In this document: positions 19,644 through 27,683 of the stretch, piece after piece
How positions within the stretch are numbered: the stretch's first letter is position 1
Layout of the letters: each line of letters opens with the position of its first letter
Assembly: GCA_021785095.1 (NCBI GenBank)
Contig: JAJYGM010000223.1
Span: 1-31,187, forward strand
Reading direction: 5' to 3'
Source: Actinomycetes bacterium
Lineage (GTDB): Bacteria > Actinomycetota > Acidimicrobiia > Acidimicrobiales > Bog-793
DNA: 31,187 nucleotides
The notes under the pieces: generated by a model
What the model saw: only the letters and a program-made list of their open reading frames with translations
What the model was told of the DNA's origin: nothing
Database searches by the model: none
Translations under genes and position numbers: made by a program

Positions 19644-20972
19644 ATGACTGAGACCGTCGGAGCGCCCGCCGGCCGGAGTGAGGCGGAAATGCTCGGCCGG
19701 CGCAGTCGCGACCTGTTCGACCGGGCGCTTCGGGTGACACCGGGCGGGGTCAACTCGCCGGTGCGGGCGTTCGGCTCGGTCGGCGGCACCCCGTACTTCG
19801 TCGCCTCGGCGAGGGGTGCCTACGTCACCGATGCCGATGGGAACGAGTACCTCGACTACGTGCAGAGCTGGGGCGCGTCCATCCTCGGCCACTCCCACCC
19901 CGCCGTCGTGAGGGCCGTTCAGGCGGCGGCGGAACGAGGCACGACGTACGGGGCGCCGACCGAAGGCGAGGTCCTGCTTGCCGAGGCGATCACGAGCGCC
20001 GTCCCGGGCTGTGACGAGGTACGGCTCGTGTCCTCGGGGACCGAGGCGACGATGACGGCCGTTCGCCTCGCTCGCGGCGTCACGGGGCGGCCTCGCATCG
20101 TCAAGTTCGCCGGGTGCTACCACGGCCACAGCGACGGGTTGCTCGCCGCCGGTGGGAGCGGAGTGGCGACGCTCGGGCTGCCGGGCTCCGACGGCGTGAC
20201 GCCGGCGGCTGTCGCCGACACGCTCGTCATGCCTTACGGAGTCGTCCCAGAGGTCGACGAGGACGTCGCCTGCGTGATCGTCGAGCCCGTCGCCGCCAAC
20301 ATGGGCCTCGTCGTGCCGCCGCCCGGCTTCCTCGAAGGTCTCCGGGAGGCGTGCGACGCGGCAGGTACTCTGCTCATCTTCGACGAGGTCATCACGGGGT
20401 TCCGGTTGTCCCGAGCGGGTGCCTCGGAGCTGTTCGGGGTGCGTCCCGACCTCTTCACCTTCGGCAAGGTGATCGGTGGAGGGCTGCCGCTCGCCGCCCT
20501 CGGCGGGCGGCGTGACGTGATGGAGCACCTGGCGCCTGCGGGGCGCGTCTACCAGGCCGGGACGTTGTCGGGGAACCCGCTCGCGACCGCCGCCGGCCTC
20601 GCCGTGCTCGGCCTCCTTAAGGAGCCCGACTACGAGGCGCTGTCGGGGCGGGTGGCGCGGCTCGCTGCCGGCCTGCTCGAGGCGATCCGAGGCGCCGGAC
20701 TGCCGGTCGAGGTGCCGGTGTATCGCACGCTCTTCTCGATCTTCTTCACGGACGACGGCATGCCGGTCCGCAACTACGACGACGCCGTCCGCTCGGCTTC
20801 GACCGGGCGGTACCCGCCGTTCTTCCGGGCGATGCTCCGGCGCAAGGTGGCACTGGCGCCGAGCGCGTACGAGATCGGCTTCTGCTCGTTGGCGCACACG
20901 GACGACGACATCGACCGCACGGTCGAGGCCGCCGCCGAGGCGGCACATGAAGTCGTCGCGCAAGCGGACTGA
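19644..20972 (+). CDS. hemL: Glutamate-1-semialdehyde 2,1-aminomutase
   Basis: PLP enzyme that turns glutamate-1-semialdehyde into 5-aminolevulinate, the product HemB uses. 442 residues, slightly longer than average. SRDLFDRALRVTPGGVNSPV is the typical start, followed by DYVQSWGASILGHSHP, SSGTEATMTAVRLARG, KFAGCYHGHSDGLL, LIFDEVITGFR and the PLP lysine K275 in TFGKVIGGGLPLAALGG. YQAGTLSGNPLATAAGL contacts the partner subunit. ATG at 19644, five bases after the hemB stop, without its own promoter. Last gene of the operon; its stop codon runs into the left arm of a long hairpin. Functionally out of pathway order (HemL acts before HemB), which is common. Confidence 0.95.
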   Translation: MTETVGAPAGRSEAEMLGRRSRDLFDRALRVTPGGVNSPVRAFGSVGGTPYFVASARGAYVTDADGNEYLDYVQSWGASILGHSHPAVVRAVQAAAERGTTYGAPTEGEVLLAEAITSAVPGCDEVRLVSSGTEATMTAVRLARGVTGRPRIVKFAGCYHGHSDGLLAAGGSGVATLGLPGSDGVTPAAVADTLVMPYGVVPEVDEDVACVIVEPVAANMGLVVPPPGFLEGLREACDAAGTLLIFDEVITGFRLSRAGASELFGVRPDLFTFGKVIGGGLPLAALGGRRDVMEHLAPAGRVYQAGTLSGNPLATAAGLAVLGLLKEPDYEALSGRVARLAAGLLEAIRGAGLPVEVPVYRTLFSIFFTDDGMPVRNYDDAVRSASTGRYPPFFRAMLRRKVALAPSAYEIGFCSLAHTDDDIDRTVEAAAEAAHEVVAQAD

Positions 20973-21020
20973 CGCGTCACGGATTCTGCAGACATGCCCC
21001 GCCATGTGTCGTGACGCGTC
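20971..21020. terminator. Bidirectional hairpin between hemL and the reductase gene
   Basis: GACGCGTCACG (20971-20981) and CGTGACGCGTC (21010-21020) are perfect 11-bp arms. Inside them ACATG-CCCCGC-CATGT (20992-21007) gives a second stem. The left arm overlaps the hemL stop codon. The genes converge over 78 bp, so a two-way transcription end is the natural reading, although no U-tract is present. Confidence 0.6.
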
Positions 21021-21050
21021 GGCCGCGGGACGGAAGATCGAGCGGCTGCG

Positions 21051-22415
21051 TCAGCGGCCGGCCGGCGCCGCCAACCCCGAGCGCTGCCGACGTCGACGCT
21101 CGACGGCACGGGACAGCCCCGCAAGGGTGTCATAGATCGCCTCCGGCGGCCCGGCAAGGTCCGGTCGTGTCAGGTTCGCCATGATCCGGAGCATCCACTC
21201 CATGACGGGCTTCGCGTACATGCCGCTGCCGACGCAGGCGCGCATCAGCCTCGGGTTGCCGATCGCCTTCACGAACGACCGGGCAACGGCGTAATAGCGG
21301 CCGTACTCGGCCTGCAGGCGGTACTCGTAGTCCTCGAGGCGGGACAGATCGCCGGAGGCGAGCGACGCGGCGACGATCTCGGCGGCCAGGCGGCCGGTCT
21401 CGTACCCGTAGCCGATGCCTTCGCCGTTGAAGGGGTTGATGGCGCCGGCGGCGTCGCCGGCGACGACCCAGTCCGGTCCGACCCTCGGCCCGACCGCAAG
21501 GCCCATCGGGAGGCGGCCACCGGTGGGCTCGCTCAAGGCCGTCTCCGGGGAGATGCACCACGACCTCGGCGCGTACTCGGCGAACTGCTCCATGAGCTTG
21601 GTCGTGTTGACGCCCTTCCACCGATCGGCCGTCGACAGCAGGCCGATGCCGACATTGATCCGCCCGTCTCCGAGGGGGAAGATCCAGCCGTAGCCCGGCA
21701 CCACGCTGCCGTCACGGTCCCTGATGTCGAGGTGCGACTCGATGTACGCGTCGTCATGGCGAGGCGACGAGAAGTAGCCGCGGATGGCCATGCCCTGCGG
21801 CCATGCCTTCACGCGCGCCGTGCCGAGCGCCCGCCCGAAACGCGAGAGCGACCCGTCGGCCACGACCGTCACCCGCGCACGCACCTCTGACGTCGTGCCC
21901 CGCCCGCGGTCGAGCACGACCGCGCCACCCGCCCGGCCGGGCCCGTCACCGTTGGCGTTCCCGCCCGCGAGAGGGCTAACGGCCTCGGCCTCCTGCCAGA
22001 GCTCGGCACCGGCCTTCTCGGCGTTCTCGGCCACCATCTGGTCGAGATCGTGGCGCGTGATCGTGTAGCCGTAGTCCGGGAAGTCCGGGTGCTCAGGCCA
22101 GCGCATCTCGAGCGTGCGACCGAAGGCGACGGACCGCAACCCCTCGTAGCGGTGGTGGCCGGCGCCGAGCTCGGGCTCGACGCCCATGTCGGCGAGCTGC
22201 CGCACCGAGCGGGGGGTGAGGCCGTCACCGCAGGTCTTCTCACGTGGAAAGCGCTTCTTCTCGAGGGCGACGACGTCGATGCCGCGCCGGGCGAGCCAGT
22301 ACGCCGCCGCCGAACCCGCCGGGCCGGCCCCGATGACGAGCACGTCGCACTCCCGCTCGGGGGGCCGTGGCGGCTGGAGGGGCGCGGCCGTGCCGGTGGG
22401 CGGTGACGGGGTCAC
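21051..22415 (-). CDS. Geranylgeranyl reductase family FAD-dependent oxidoreductase (putative menaquinone side-chain reductase)
   Basis: 454 residues from the GTG at 22415. The FAD Rossmann motif ECDVLVIGAGPAGSAAAYWL is at about 22-41, then KTCGDGLTPRSV, a family hallmark. YGWIFPLGDGRINVGIGLL is next, and VVAGDAAGAINPFNGEGIGY contacts the flavin ribityl and pyrophosphate. These mark the geranylgeranyl reductase family, which saturates isoprenoid chains. In actinobacteria a homologue (MenJ) partly reduces the menaquinone tail, and the gene commonly neighbours nuoA. Menaquinone reduction is therefore the best inference; archaeal-type lipid or chlorophyll roles are unlikely here. The start is supported by TACACT 7 bp upstream. 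A longer frame to 22583 would cross the intergenic inverted repeat and lacks family similarity. Confidence 0.87.
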   Translation of the reverse strand: MTPSPPTGTAAPLQPPRPPERECDVLVIGAGPAGSAAAYWLARRGIDVVALEKKRFPREKTCGDGLTPRSVRQLADMGVEPELGAGHHRYEGLRSVAFGRTLEMRWPEHPDFPDYGYTITRHDLDQMVAENAEKAGAELWQEAEAVSPLAGGNANGDGPGRAGGAVVLDRGRGTTSEVRARVTVVADGSLSRFGRALGTARVKAWPQGMAIRGYFSSPRHDDAYIESHLDIRDRDGSVVPGYGWIFPLGDGRINVGIGLLSTADRWKGVNTTKLMEQFAEYAPRSWCISPETALSEPTGGRLPMGLAVGPRVGPDWVVAGDAAGAINPFNGEGIGYGYETGRLAAEIVAASLASGDLSRLEDYEYRLQAEYGRYYAVARSFVKAIGNPRLMRACVGSGMYAKPVMEWMLRIMANLTRPDLAGPPEAIYDTLAGLSRAVERRRRQRSGLAAPAGR

Positions 22416-22422
22416 GCAGTGG

Positions 22423-22428
22423 AGTGTA
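22423..22428 (-). promoter_or_regulatory. -10 element TACACT of the reductase gene
   Basis: Minus-strand TACACT is 7 bp before the GTG at 22415, the leaderless spacing. The -35 region falls inside the left arm of the inverted repeat at 22438-22483. Confidence 0.5.
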
Positions 22429-22437
22429 CGAGGAGCC

Positions 22438-22483
22438 GGCGGTTGAGATTGCCGCCCCCGCGGGGCGCGCAATCTCAACCGCC
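22438..22483. repeat. 46-bp inverted repeat between the reductase gene and nuoA
   Basis: GGCGGTTGAGATTGC (22438-22452) and GCAATCTCAACCGCC (22469-22483) are perfect 15-bp complements. The 16-bp centre continues the pairing (CGCCCC with GGGGCG around a CGC loop, one bulged C), so it can fold to about 21 bp of stem. It lies between two divergent promoters, not at a transcript end, which favours an operator or cruciform-type element. A further 11-bp dyad GTCGGACCGAC follows at 22490-22500. Confidence 0.85.
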
Positions 22484-22572
22484 TGTAAGGTCGGACCGAC
22501 GCCCCGCCGCCGATGCAGCACACGCATGGCGGGCCGCCGCACCCGGATGTGACCGCCTGCACAAGCGCGTGG

Positions 22573-22578
22573 TAGAAC
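22573..22578 (+). promoter_or_regulatory. Possible -10 TAGAAC of the nuo operon
   Basis: TAGAAC ends 13 bp before the nuoA ATG. The predicted leader of about 7 nt contains GGAG five bases from the ATG only if transcription starts early. A weak TGTGAC lies 18 bp upstream. Tentative. Confidence 0.35.
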
Positions 22579-22591
22579 GCCACGGAGACCC

Positions 22592-23047
22592 ATGGGAAGC
22601 CTCGACAGTTACCTTCCGATCTTCCTGATGACCGTGCTCGGCGTCGTGTTCGCGGCGCTGTCCTTCATCGCATCCCGGCTGCTAGCACCGCAGCGGCCAA
22701 CGGCGGCGAAGGAGGCTCCGTACGAGTGCGGCATCGTGCCCACGCACGAGCCCGCGCGCCGCTTCCCGGTGCGCTTCTACCTGATCGCGATGATCTTCAT
22801 CATCTTTGACATCGAGATCATCTTCCTCTTCCCCTGGGCCGTCGTGTTCCGAGAGCTGAAGACGTTCGGCCTGGTGGAGATCCTGGTGTTCGCCGCCGCC
22901 GTCTTCATCTCGTTCGTGTACCTCATCTCGAACGGGGCCCTCGACTGGGGCCCGATCAAGCGGGTGCGGCCGATTTCGACCGTGCAGGTGCGGACGAGCC
23001 GCTCGACGGTGCAACGGGTAGGGCCTTCGAGCGGCGAAGCGGCCTGA
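22592..23047 (+). CDS. nuoA: NADH-quinone oxidoreductase subunit A
   Basis: Small membrane subunit of complex I at the junction of the quinone module and the proton pumps. 151 residues with three membrane helices (about 7-30, 62-84, 92-113). The conserved loop [25 protein letters not shown], split here by its cysteine C46, is intact, as is [13 protein letters not shown] with its membrane acidic residues. The C-terminal 30 residues are a basic/Ser/Thr-rich extension beyond the usual end. ATG at 22592 with GGAG five bases upstream. First gene of nuoABCDEFGH; nuoB starts 18 bp after its stop. Divergent from the quinone-tail reductase gene, which fits a joint role in menaquinone-linked respiration. 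Confidence 0.95.
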   Translation: MGSLDSYLPIFLMTVLGVVFAALSFIASRLLAPQRPTAAKEAPYECGIVPTHEPARRFPVRFYLIAMIFIIFDIEIIFLFPWAVVFRELKTFGLVEILVFAAAVFISFVYLISNGALDWGPIKRVRPISTVQVRTSRSTVQRVGPSSGEAA

Positions 23048-23064
23048 GGGCGAGGAGGCAAGCA

Positions 23065-23643
23065 ATGGGGCTTGAGGACCTCAGCCACAACTTCCTGACG
23101 GGCCAGTTGGAGGAGCTCGTGAAATGGGCCCGACGCTCGAGCGTCTGGCCGGCGACGTTCGGGCTCGCCTGCTGCGCCATCGAGATGATGGCCGCCGGTG
23201 CGGCGGACTTCGACCTCGCACGTTTCGGCATGGAGGTCTTCCGCGCATCGCCGCGCCAGGCCGACCTCATGATCGTCGCCGGCCGGGTCTCCCAGAAGAT
23301 GTCGCCCGTCCTCCGGCAGGTCTACGACCAGATGATGGAACCCAAGTGGGTCATCTCCATGGGCGTGTGCGCCTCGACCGGCGGGATGTTCAACAACTAC
23401 GCCATCGTCCAGGGCGTCGACCAGATCGTCCCGGTGGACGTCTATGCCCCCGGCTGCCCGCCCAACCCTCAGACGCTCATGCACTCGATCCTCACGCTGC
23501 ACGAGAAGATCCGCACCGGTGAGATCACTCGGCGCCGAGCCGAGGGCCGGGGCGCCGGGATCCATCTCGACGAAGAAGGCGCGCCGACCCCGGGCTGGGT
23601 GCAGCCGCTCGCCCGGCCGGTCCACGTGGCGACGCCGAAGTGA
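23065..23643 (+). CDS. nuoB: NADH-quinone oxidoreductase subunit B
   Basis: Carries the terminal [4Fe-4S] cluster N2 that hands electrons to quinone. 192 residues. The four ligands are visible: the adjacent pair C36-C37 in [12 protein letters not shown]102 in [12 protein letters not shown] and C131 in [27 protein letters not shown] is typical. The N-terminus is short, without a membrane anchor. The C-terminal 35 residues after HEKIRTGEI are variable and Gly/Pro-rich. ATG at 23065 behind GAGGAGG, the best Shine-Dalgarno of the operon. The stop overlaps the GTG start of nuoC. Confidence 0.96.
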   Translation: MGLEDLSHNFLTGQLEELVKWARRSSVWPATFGLACCAIEMMAAGAADFDLARFGMEVFRASPRQADLMIVAGRVSQKMSPVLRQVYDQMMEPKWVISMGVCASTGGMFNNYAIVQGVDQIVPVDVYAPGCPPNPQTLMHSILTLHEKIRTGEITRRRAEGRGAGIHLDEEGAPTPGWVQPLARPVHVATPK

Positions 23644-23687
23644 CCGACGACGTGACCGACGACGTGACCGACGACGTGACCGATGCC
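23640..23687 (+). repeat. 12-bp tandem repeat at the nuoC start
   Basis: GTGACCGACGAC occurs three times in a row (from 23640, 23652, 23664), followed by a degenerate fourth unit GTGACCGATGCC. Each unit encodes V/M-T-D-D and carries its own potential GTG start. Slippage would add or remove four residues without a frameshift. Confidence 0.9.
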
Positions 23688-24242
23688 ACAACCGGCTACG
23701 CAACCGACGACGTGGCCGGTGCTGCAACCGATGCCGGCACGGCGGCAGTCGTGCCGGTCGACGCGAACCCGGTGCTCGCCGACGTGCCCCGGCTCTTCGT
23801 GCGCGGACACCTCGTGCTCCACCCGTCGCGCGAGCAGTACTTCGCGACCTGCCAGGCGTTGCACGAGGATTCCTTCACGATGTGCTCCGACCTGTGCGGC
23901 GTCGACTACCTGCGCCACCCGGGCCGTGATCTGCCGGCCTCTGTCGAGCCGCAGCGTTTCGAAGTGGCGGTCCAGGTCCTCTCGATGGAGCGGGTCGAGC
24001 GCGTCTCCATCCGCGTCCAGGTGCCCGAGAGCGACCCCGTCGTCCCGAGCGTGGTACGGATCTGGCCGGGCGCCGACGCGATGGAGCGCGAGGCGTTCGA
24101 CATGTTCGGGCTACGTTTCGAGGGGCATCCCGACATGACCCGGATCCTCATGCCAGAGGACTGGGAGGGCCATCCGCTTCGCAAGGACTACGCCCCTGGC
24201 CGGGTGCCGGTCCAGTTCAAGGAAGCGCCGGGGCCGCGATGA
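23640..24242 (+). CDS. nuoC: NADH-quinone oxidoreductase subunit C
   Basis: Peripheral-arm subunit of complex I (30-kDa type). 200 residues. The conserved part runs from about residue 50: [31 protein letters not shown] (about 140-158) and the signature [20 protein letters not shown]. Residues 1-45 are unusual: a VTDD repeat followed by Ala/Thr/Asp-rich sequence with no family counterpart. The GTG at 23640 overlaps the nuoB stop (GTGA). Because the repeat unit begins with GTG, in-frame starts also exist at 23652, 23664 and 23676, so the true N-terminus is uncertain by up to 12 residues. The stop overlaps the nuoD ATG (ATGA). Confidence 0.93.
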   Translation: MTDDVTDDVTDDVTDATTGYATDDVAGAATDAGTAAVVPVDANPVLADVPRLFVRGHLVLHPSREQYFATCQALHEDSFTMCSDLCGVDYLRHPGRDLPASVEPQRFEVAVQVLSMERVERVSIRVQVPESDPVVPSVVRIWPGADAMEREAFDMFGLRFEGHPDMTRILMPEDWEGHPLRKDYAPGRVPVQFKEAPGPR

Positions 24243-25663
24243 GCAACGATCGGCCCGACTGGACGAGCGACGAGAGCGACGAGAGCGACGGCGAGACGGC
24301 GAGAGAGGGTGCACAGGCCTCCGACAGAGTCAACCCCTACGACGAGATCTTCGAGCGGGAGACGGCAGAGGGTCGCCAGGAGCTGCTCGACCGGGTTCAC
24401 ACCGACCCGGGGGAGCTCGATCTCGAGGAAGGCTCGATTCTCCGCTTGCCCGAGGGGCTCGTGCTCGACCCCGGCGACGTCGACGTCGAGTTCGGCGAAG
24501 ACGAGACGATGATCATCAACATGGGGCCGCAGCACCCCTCGACCCACGGCGTTCTGCGGATCATGCTGGAGCTCCAGGGCGAGACGGTTCTCCGCTCCAA
24601 GCCCGTCGTCGGTTACCTCCACACCGGCATGGAGAAGACGGGCGAGGAGCTCACCTACGTCCAGGGCGCGACGAACGTCACCCGCATGGACTACCTCTCA
24701 CCCCTCAACAACGAGCTCGTCTACTCCCTCGCCGTCGAAGAGCTGCTCGGCATCGAGATCCCGCCGCGAGCGACGTGGATCCGCATGCTCATGTCCGAGC
24801 TGAACCGCATCTCCTCGCACGTCATGTGGACCGCCACGAACGGCATGGACCTGGCGTCGACGTCGATGATGATCTACGGCTTTCGCGAGCGGGAGATGAT
24901 CCTCACGTTCTTCGAGAAGACCACGGGCCTCCGGATGAACCACAACTACATCCGGCCGGGCGGTGTGGCGGCCGACCTCCCCGACGGATGGGAGGACGAC
25001 ATCGAGGCGATCCTCGACACGATCCCCGGTCGCGTCGACGAGTACGACGAGCTGCTCACCGGCCAGCCCATCTTCCGCGAGCGGACCGAGGGCGTCGGCG
25101 TCATCGGGCCGGAGCTCGCCATCGCCATGTCTGCGACGGGGCCCATCCTGCGAGCCGCCGGCGTCCCCTGGGACCTCCGTCGCGCGATGCCCTACCTCGA
25201 GTACGGCCAGCTCGACTTCGACGTGATCGTCGGCACGGTGGGGGACACCTTCGACCGCTACGCCGTGCGCCTCAACGAGATCCGTGAGTCCTGCAAGCTC
25301 GTGCGCCAGATCGCCGAGCGCATGCCGGCAGGGGACTACCGGGCACAGGACAAGAAGGTGACACCGCCGCCGAGGGCTCGCATCGACGAGTCGATGGAAG
25401 CTCTCATCCACCACTTCAAGATCTTCACGAGGGGATTCCAGGTGCCGCCGGGCGAGGTCTACACGGCCATCGAGTCGCCTCGGGGCGAGCTCGGCTGCTA
25501 CCTCGTCGCGAACGGGACGAACAAGCCGCACCGGCTGCACGTGCGGGGGCCGAGCTTCGTGAACCTGCAGTCGCTCCCGGCGATGCTGCGCGGCGGGCTC
25601 ATCGCGGACGCCATCGCCATCATCTCCTCGGTCGACCCGGTCATGGGCGAGGTGGACCGCTGA
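24239..25663 (+). CDS. nuoD: NADH-quinone oxidoreductase subunit D
   Basis: The 49-kDa subunit that forms the quinone-reduction site with NuoB. 474 residues, long for the family (about 400-440). The conserved protein begins at about residue 90 with [20 protein letters not shown], followed by [40 protein letters not shown] and, at the end, [20 protein letters not shown] and a C-terminal ...GEVDR. The quinone-site His and Tyr candidates are in PQHPSTHG and PYLEYGQLD. The first 90 residues are acidic and low-complexity ([10 protein letters not shown]) with no known role. ATG at 24239 in an ATGA overlap with nuoC; nuoE starts on the last base of its stop. Confidence 0.96.
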   Translation: MSNDRPDWTSDESDESDGETAREGAQASDRVNPYDEIFERETAEGRQELLDRVHTDPGELDLEEGSILRLPEGLVLDPGDVDVEFGEDETMIINMGPQHPSTHGVLRIMLELQGETVLRSKPVVGYLHTGMEKTGEELTYVQGATNVTRMDYLSPLNNELVYSLAVEELLGIEIPPRATWIRMLMSELNRISSHVMWTATNGMDLASTSMMIYGFREREMILTFFEKTTGLRMNHNYIRPGGVAADLPDGWEDDIEAILDTIPGRVDEYDELLTGQPIFRERTEGVGVIGPELAIAMSATGPILRAAGVPWDLRRAMPYLEYGQLDFDVIVGTVGDTFDRYAVRLNEIRESCKLVRQIAERMPAGDYRAQDKKVTPPPRARIDESMEALIHHFKIFTRGFQVPPGEVYTAIESPRGELGCYLVANGTNKPHRLHVRGPSFVNLQSLPAMLRGGLIADAIAIISSVDPVMGEVDR

Positions 25664-26361
25664 TGGGCCGTCTCAGCGCCGAGAACCGCCAGCGGGCCGA
25701 GGCCATCGTGGCGGTCTACCCCGAGCGGCACTCGGCCCTCGTCCCGCTCTGCCACCTGGCACAGGCCCAGGACGGCTACCTCACCGAGGAAGCGATGGAG
25801 GACATCGCCAAGCTCTGCGGCGTGTCGCCGGCCGAGGTGCGCGGCACTGCCTCCTTCTACGACATGCTCCACACCGAGCCGGTCGGCCGCTACGTGTTCG
25901 CGATCTGCACGAACATCGCCTGCATGCTGGCCGGGGCCTACGACGTGCTCGGGCACGCCGAGGAACGCCTCGGCATCCACTCAGGCCAGACGACCCCGGA
26001 CGGCATGTTCACGATCGAGGAGGCGGAGTGCCTCGCCGGGTGCGATCGGGCGGTGTGCGTGCAGGTGAACCATCGTTTCTTCGGGCCTGTGGACGAGGAG
26101 GGCTTCGACCGCCTCGTCGAGGACCTGTCAGCCGGCCGCCTCGACGGCACGGTTCCGCCGCACGGGGTGCTGAACCGGGTCCACAGGGCCGTCGGGCTGC
26201 CCGCCCGCCAGCCCGTCTCGGCCACGATCTCGCGCAACCCGCAGTCGGCCGGCGCTCCGCCCGCCGGCGCCTTGGCCGAGTCCGCCCCCTCCGGCGACGC
26301 GGTCGCGAAGGCCACGCCGGAACAGAACCCGCGCAAGGAGAAGGAGGGCGAAGCCGGCTGA
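25663..26361 (+). CDS. nuoE: NADH-quinone oxidoreductase subunit E
   Basis: Binds the off-path [2Fe-2S] cluster N1a beside the FMN site. 232 residues. The ligands are C82 and C87 (CTNIAC) and C123 and C127 (CLAGC), with the spacing of the family. AVYPERHSALVPLCHLAQ and VRGTASFYDMLHTEPVGRY precede them. After about residue 175 comes a 55-residue Ala/Pro/Lys-rich tail unlike other NuoE proteins, probably disordered. ATG at 25663, overlapping the nuoD stop by one base (TGATG). The nuoF start overlaps its own stop in the same way. Confidence 0.95.
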   Translation: MGRLSAENRQRAEAIVAVYPERHSALVPLCHLAQAQDGYLTEEAMEDIAKLCGVSPAEVRGTASFYDMLHTEPVGRYVFAICTNIACMLAGAYDVLGHAEERLGIHSGQTTPDGMFTIEEAECLAGCDRAVCVQVNHRFFGPVDEEGFDRLVEDLSAGRLDGTVPPHGVLNRVHRAVGLPARQPVSATISRNPQSAGAPPAGALAESAPSGDAVAKATPEQNPRKEKEGEAG

Positions 26362-27683
26362 TGCTGACCGACGCCCCCCGCATCGTGACCCGGCGCATCG
26401 AGCACGAGGACTCCCACACGCTCGAGCGCTACCTCGCCACCGGCGGCTACGACGGCCTGCGCAAGGCCCTGTCGATGACCCCCGAGCAGGTGCAGGAGGA
26501 GGTCAACGCCGCCTCGCTGCTCGGCCGCGGCGGCGCCGGCTTCCCGGCGGGGCGCAAGTGGTCGATGCTGCGGAAGGCGGAGACGACCTACCTCGTCGTC
26601 AACGGCGACGAGTCCGAACCGGCGACGTTCAAGGACCACCTCCTCATCGAGCGCGACCCGCACCAGATCGTCGAGGGGACGATCATCACGGCCTACGCGA
26701 TCGGGGCGGCACAGGCGTTCATCTTCTGCCGGGGCGAGTTCGCGCTCGGCCTCGAGCGCCTCACCCAGGCGGTGAACGAGGCGTACTCGCACGGTGCGCT
26801 CGGCGCCGGCATCTTCGGCTCCGGCTTCTCGCTCGACCTCATCGTCCATCCAGGCGCAGGCGCCTACATCTGCGGCGAGGAGACCGCCCTGCTCGAGTCC
26901 CTCGAAGGCAAGCGCGGGTTCCCGAGGATCAAGCCCCCGTACTTCCCGGCCGTGATCGGGCTGTACGGCGAGCCGACGGTGGTGAACAACGTCGAGACGA
27001 TGTCGAACATCCCCTGGATCGTGCTCAACGGCGGCGCGGCCTTTGCCGCCCTCGGCCAGGGCACGTCGACGGGGACGCGCATGTTCGCCCTGTCCGGCCA
27101 CGTCGAGCGCCCCGGCTGGTACGAGCTCGAGATGTCGAAGACGACGTTCCGCGACCTGATCTACGACCCCAGCCTCGGCGGCGGCGTCCGCTACGGCCGC
27201 GAGCTGAAGGCGATCATCCCGGGCGGCGTCTCCTCGCCCTGGTTCTTCCCTGAGCACCTCGACATGGGCCTCGACCAGGACGCCGTCGGGAAGGCGGGCT
27301 CGATGCTCGGTTCCGGCTCGATCGTCGTGATGGACGAGACGACCTGTGCCGTGCGGGCGGCCTGGCGTATCAGCCGGTTCTTCCATCGCGAGTCGTGCGG
27401 CCAGTGCACGCCGTGCCGGGAGGGCGCGGGCTGGATCGACAAGATCATGCGCCGCCTCGAGGACGGCCTCGGCCGCGAGGAGGACATCGATCTCCTGCTC
27501 GACGCGTGCGACAACATCTCGCCGGGGCTCAGCTGGCCGCCGCGGCAGACGACGATCTGCGTCCTCGGCCCGTCGATCCCGCCGTCGATCGTGTCGGGCA
27601 TCCACCGCTTCAGGGACGAGTTCCTCCTCCACGTGAAGGAGGGCGGCTGCCCGATGCCGCCCGACGAGGTCCGCCATGCCTGA
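26361..27683 (+). CDS. nuoF: NADH-quinone oxidoreductase subunit F
   Basis: The NADH-oxidising subunit, holding FMN and the [4Fe-4S] cluster N3. 440 residues. LLGRGGAGFPAGRKWSM (53-69) is the NADH/FMN glycine loop, and VNGDESEPATFKDHLL and GAGAYICGEETALLESLEG follow. The N3 ligands are C346, C349 and C352 in SCGQCTPCREG, and C400 in TTICVLGPS, close to the Thermus positions as I recall them. ATG at 26361 by a one-base overlap with nuoE. Its last codons overlap the nuoG start by 8 bp. The sequence is complete, without insertions. Confidence 0.96.
   Translation: MLTDAPRIVTRRIEHEDSHTLERYLATGGYDGLRKALSMTPEQVQEEVNAASLLGRGGAGFPAGRKWSMLRKAETTYLVVNGDESEPATFKDHLLIERDPHQIVEGTIITAYAIGAAQAFIFCRGEFALGLERLTQAVNEAYSHGALGAGIFGSGFSLDLIVHPGAGAYICGEETALLESLEGKRGFPRIKPPYFPAVIGLYGEPTVVNNVETMSNIPWIVLNGGAAFAALGQGTSTGTRMFALSGHVERPGWYELEMSKTTFRDLIYDPSLGGGVRYGRELKAIIPGGVSSPWFFPEHLDMGLDQDAVGKAGSMLGSGSIVVMDETTCAVRAAWRISRFFHRESCGQCTPCREGAGWIDKIMRRLEDGLGREEDIDLLLDACDNISPGLSWPPRQTTICVLGPSIPPSIVSGIHRFRDEFLLHVKEGGCPMPPDEVRHA

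Noticed and set aside
22440..22583. N-terminal extension of the geranylgeranyl reductase up to 22583
   Set aside because: The extra 56 residues have no family similarity, cross the inverted repeat and the promoter, and would overlap the nuo control region.
23640..23687. Short direct repeats considered as a CRISPR-like or mobile-element trace
   Set aside because: They are contiguous 12-bp units without spacers, in frame with nuoC, and no cas or transposase genes are near.
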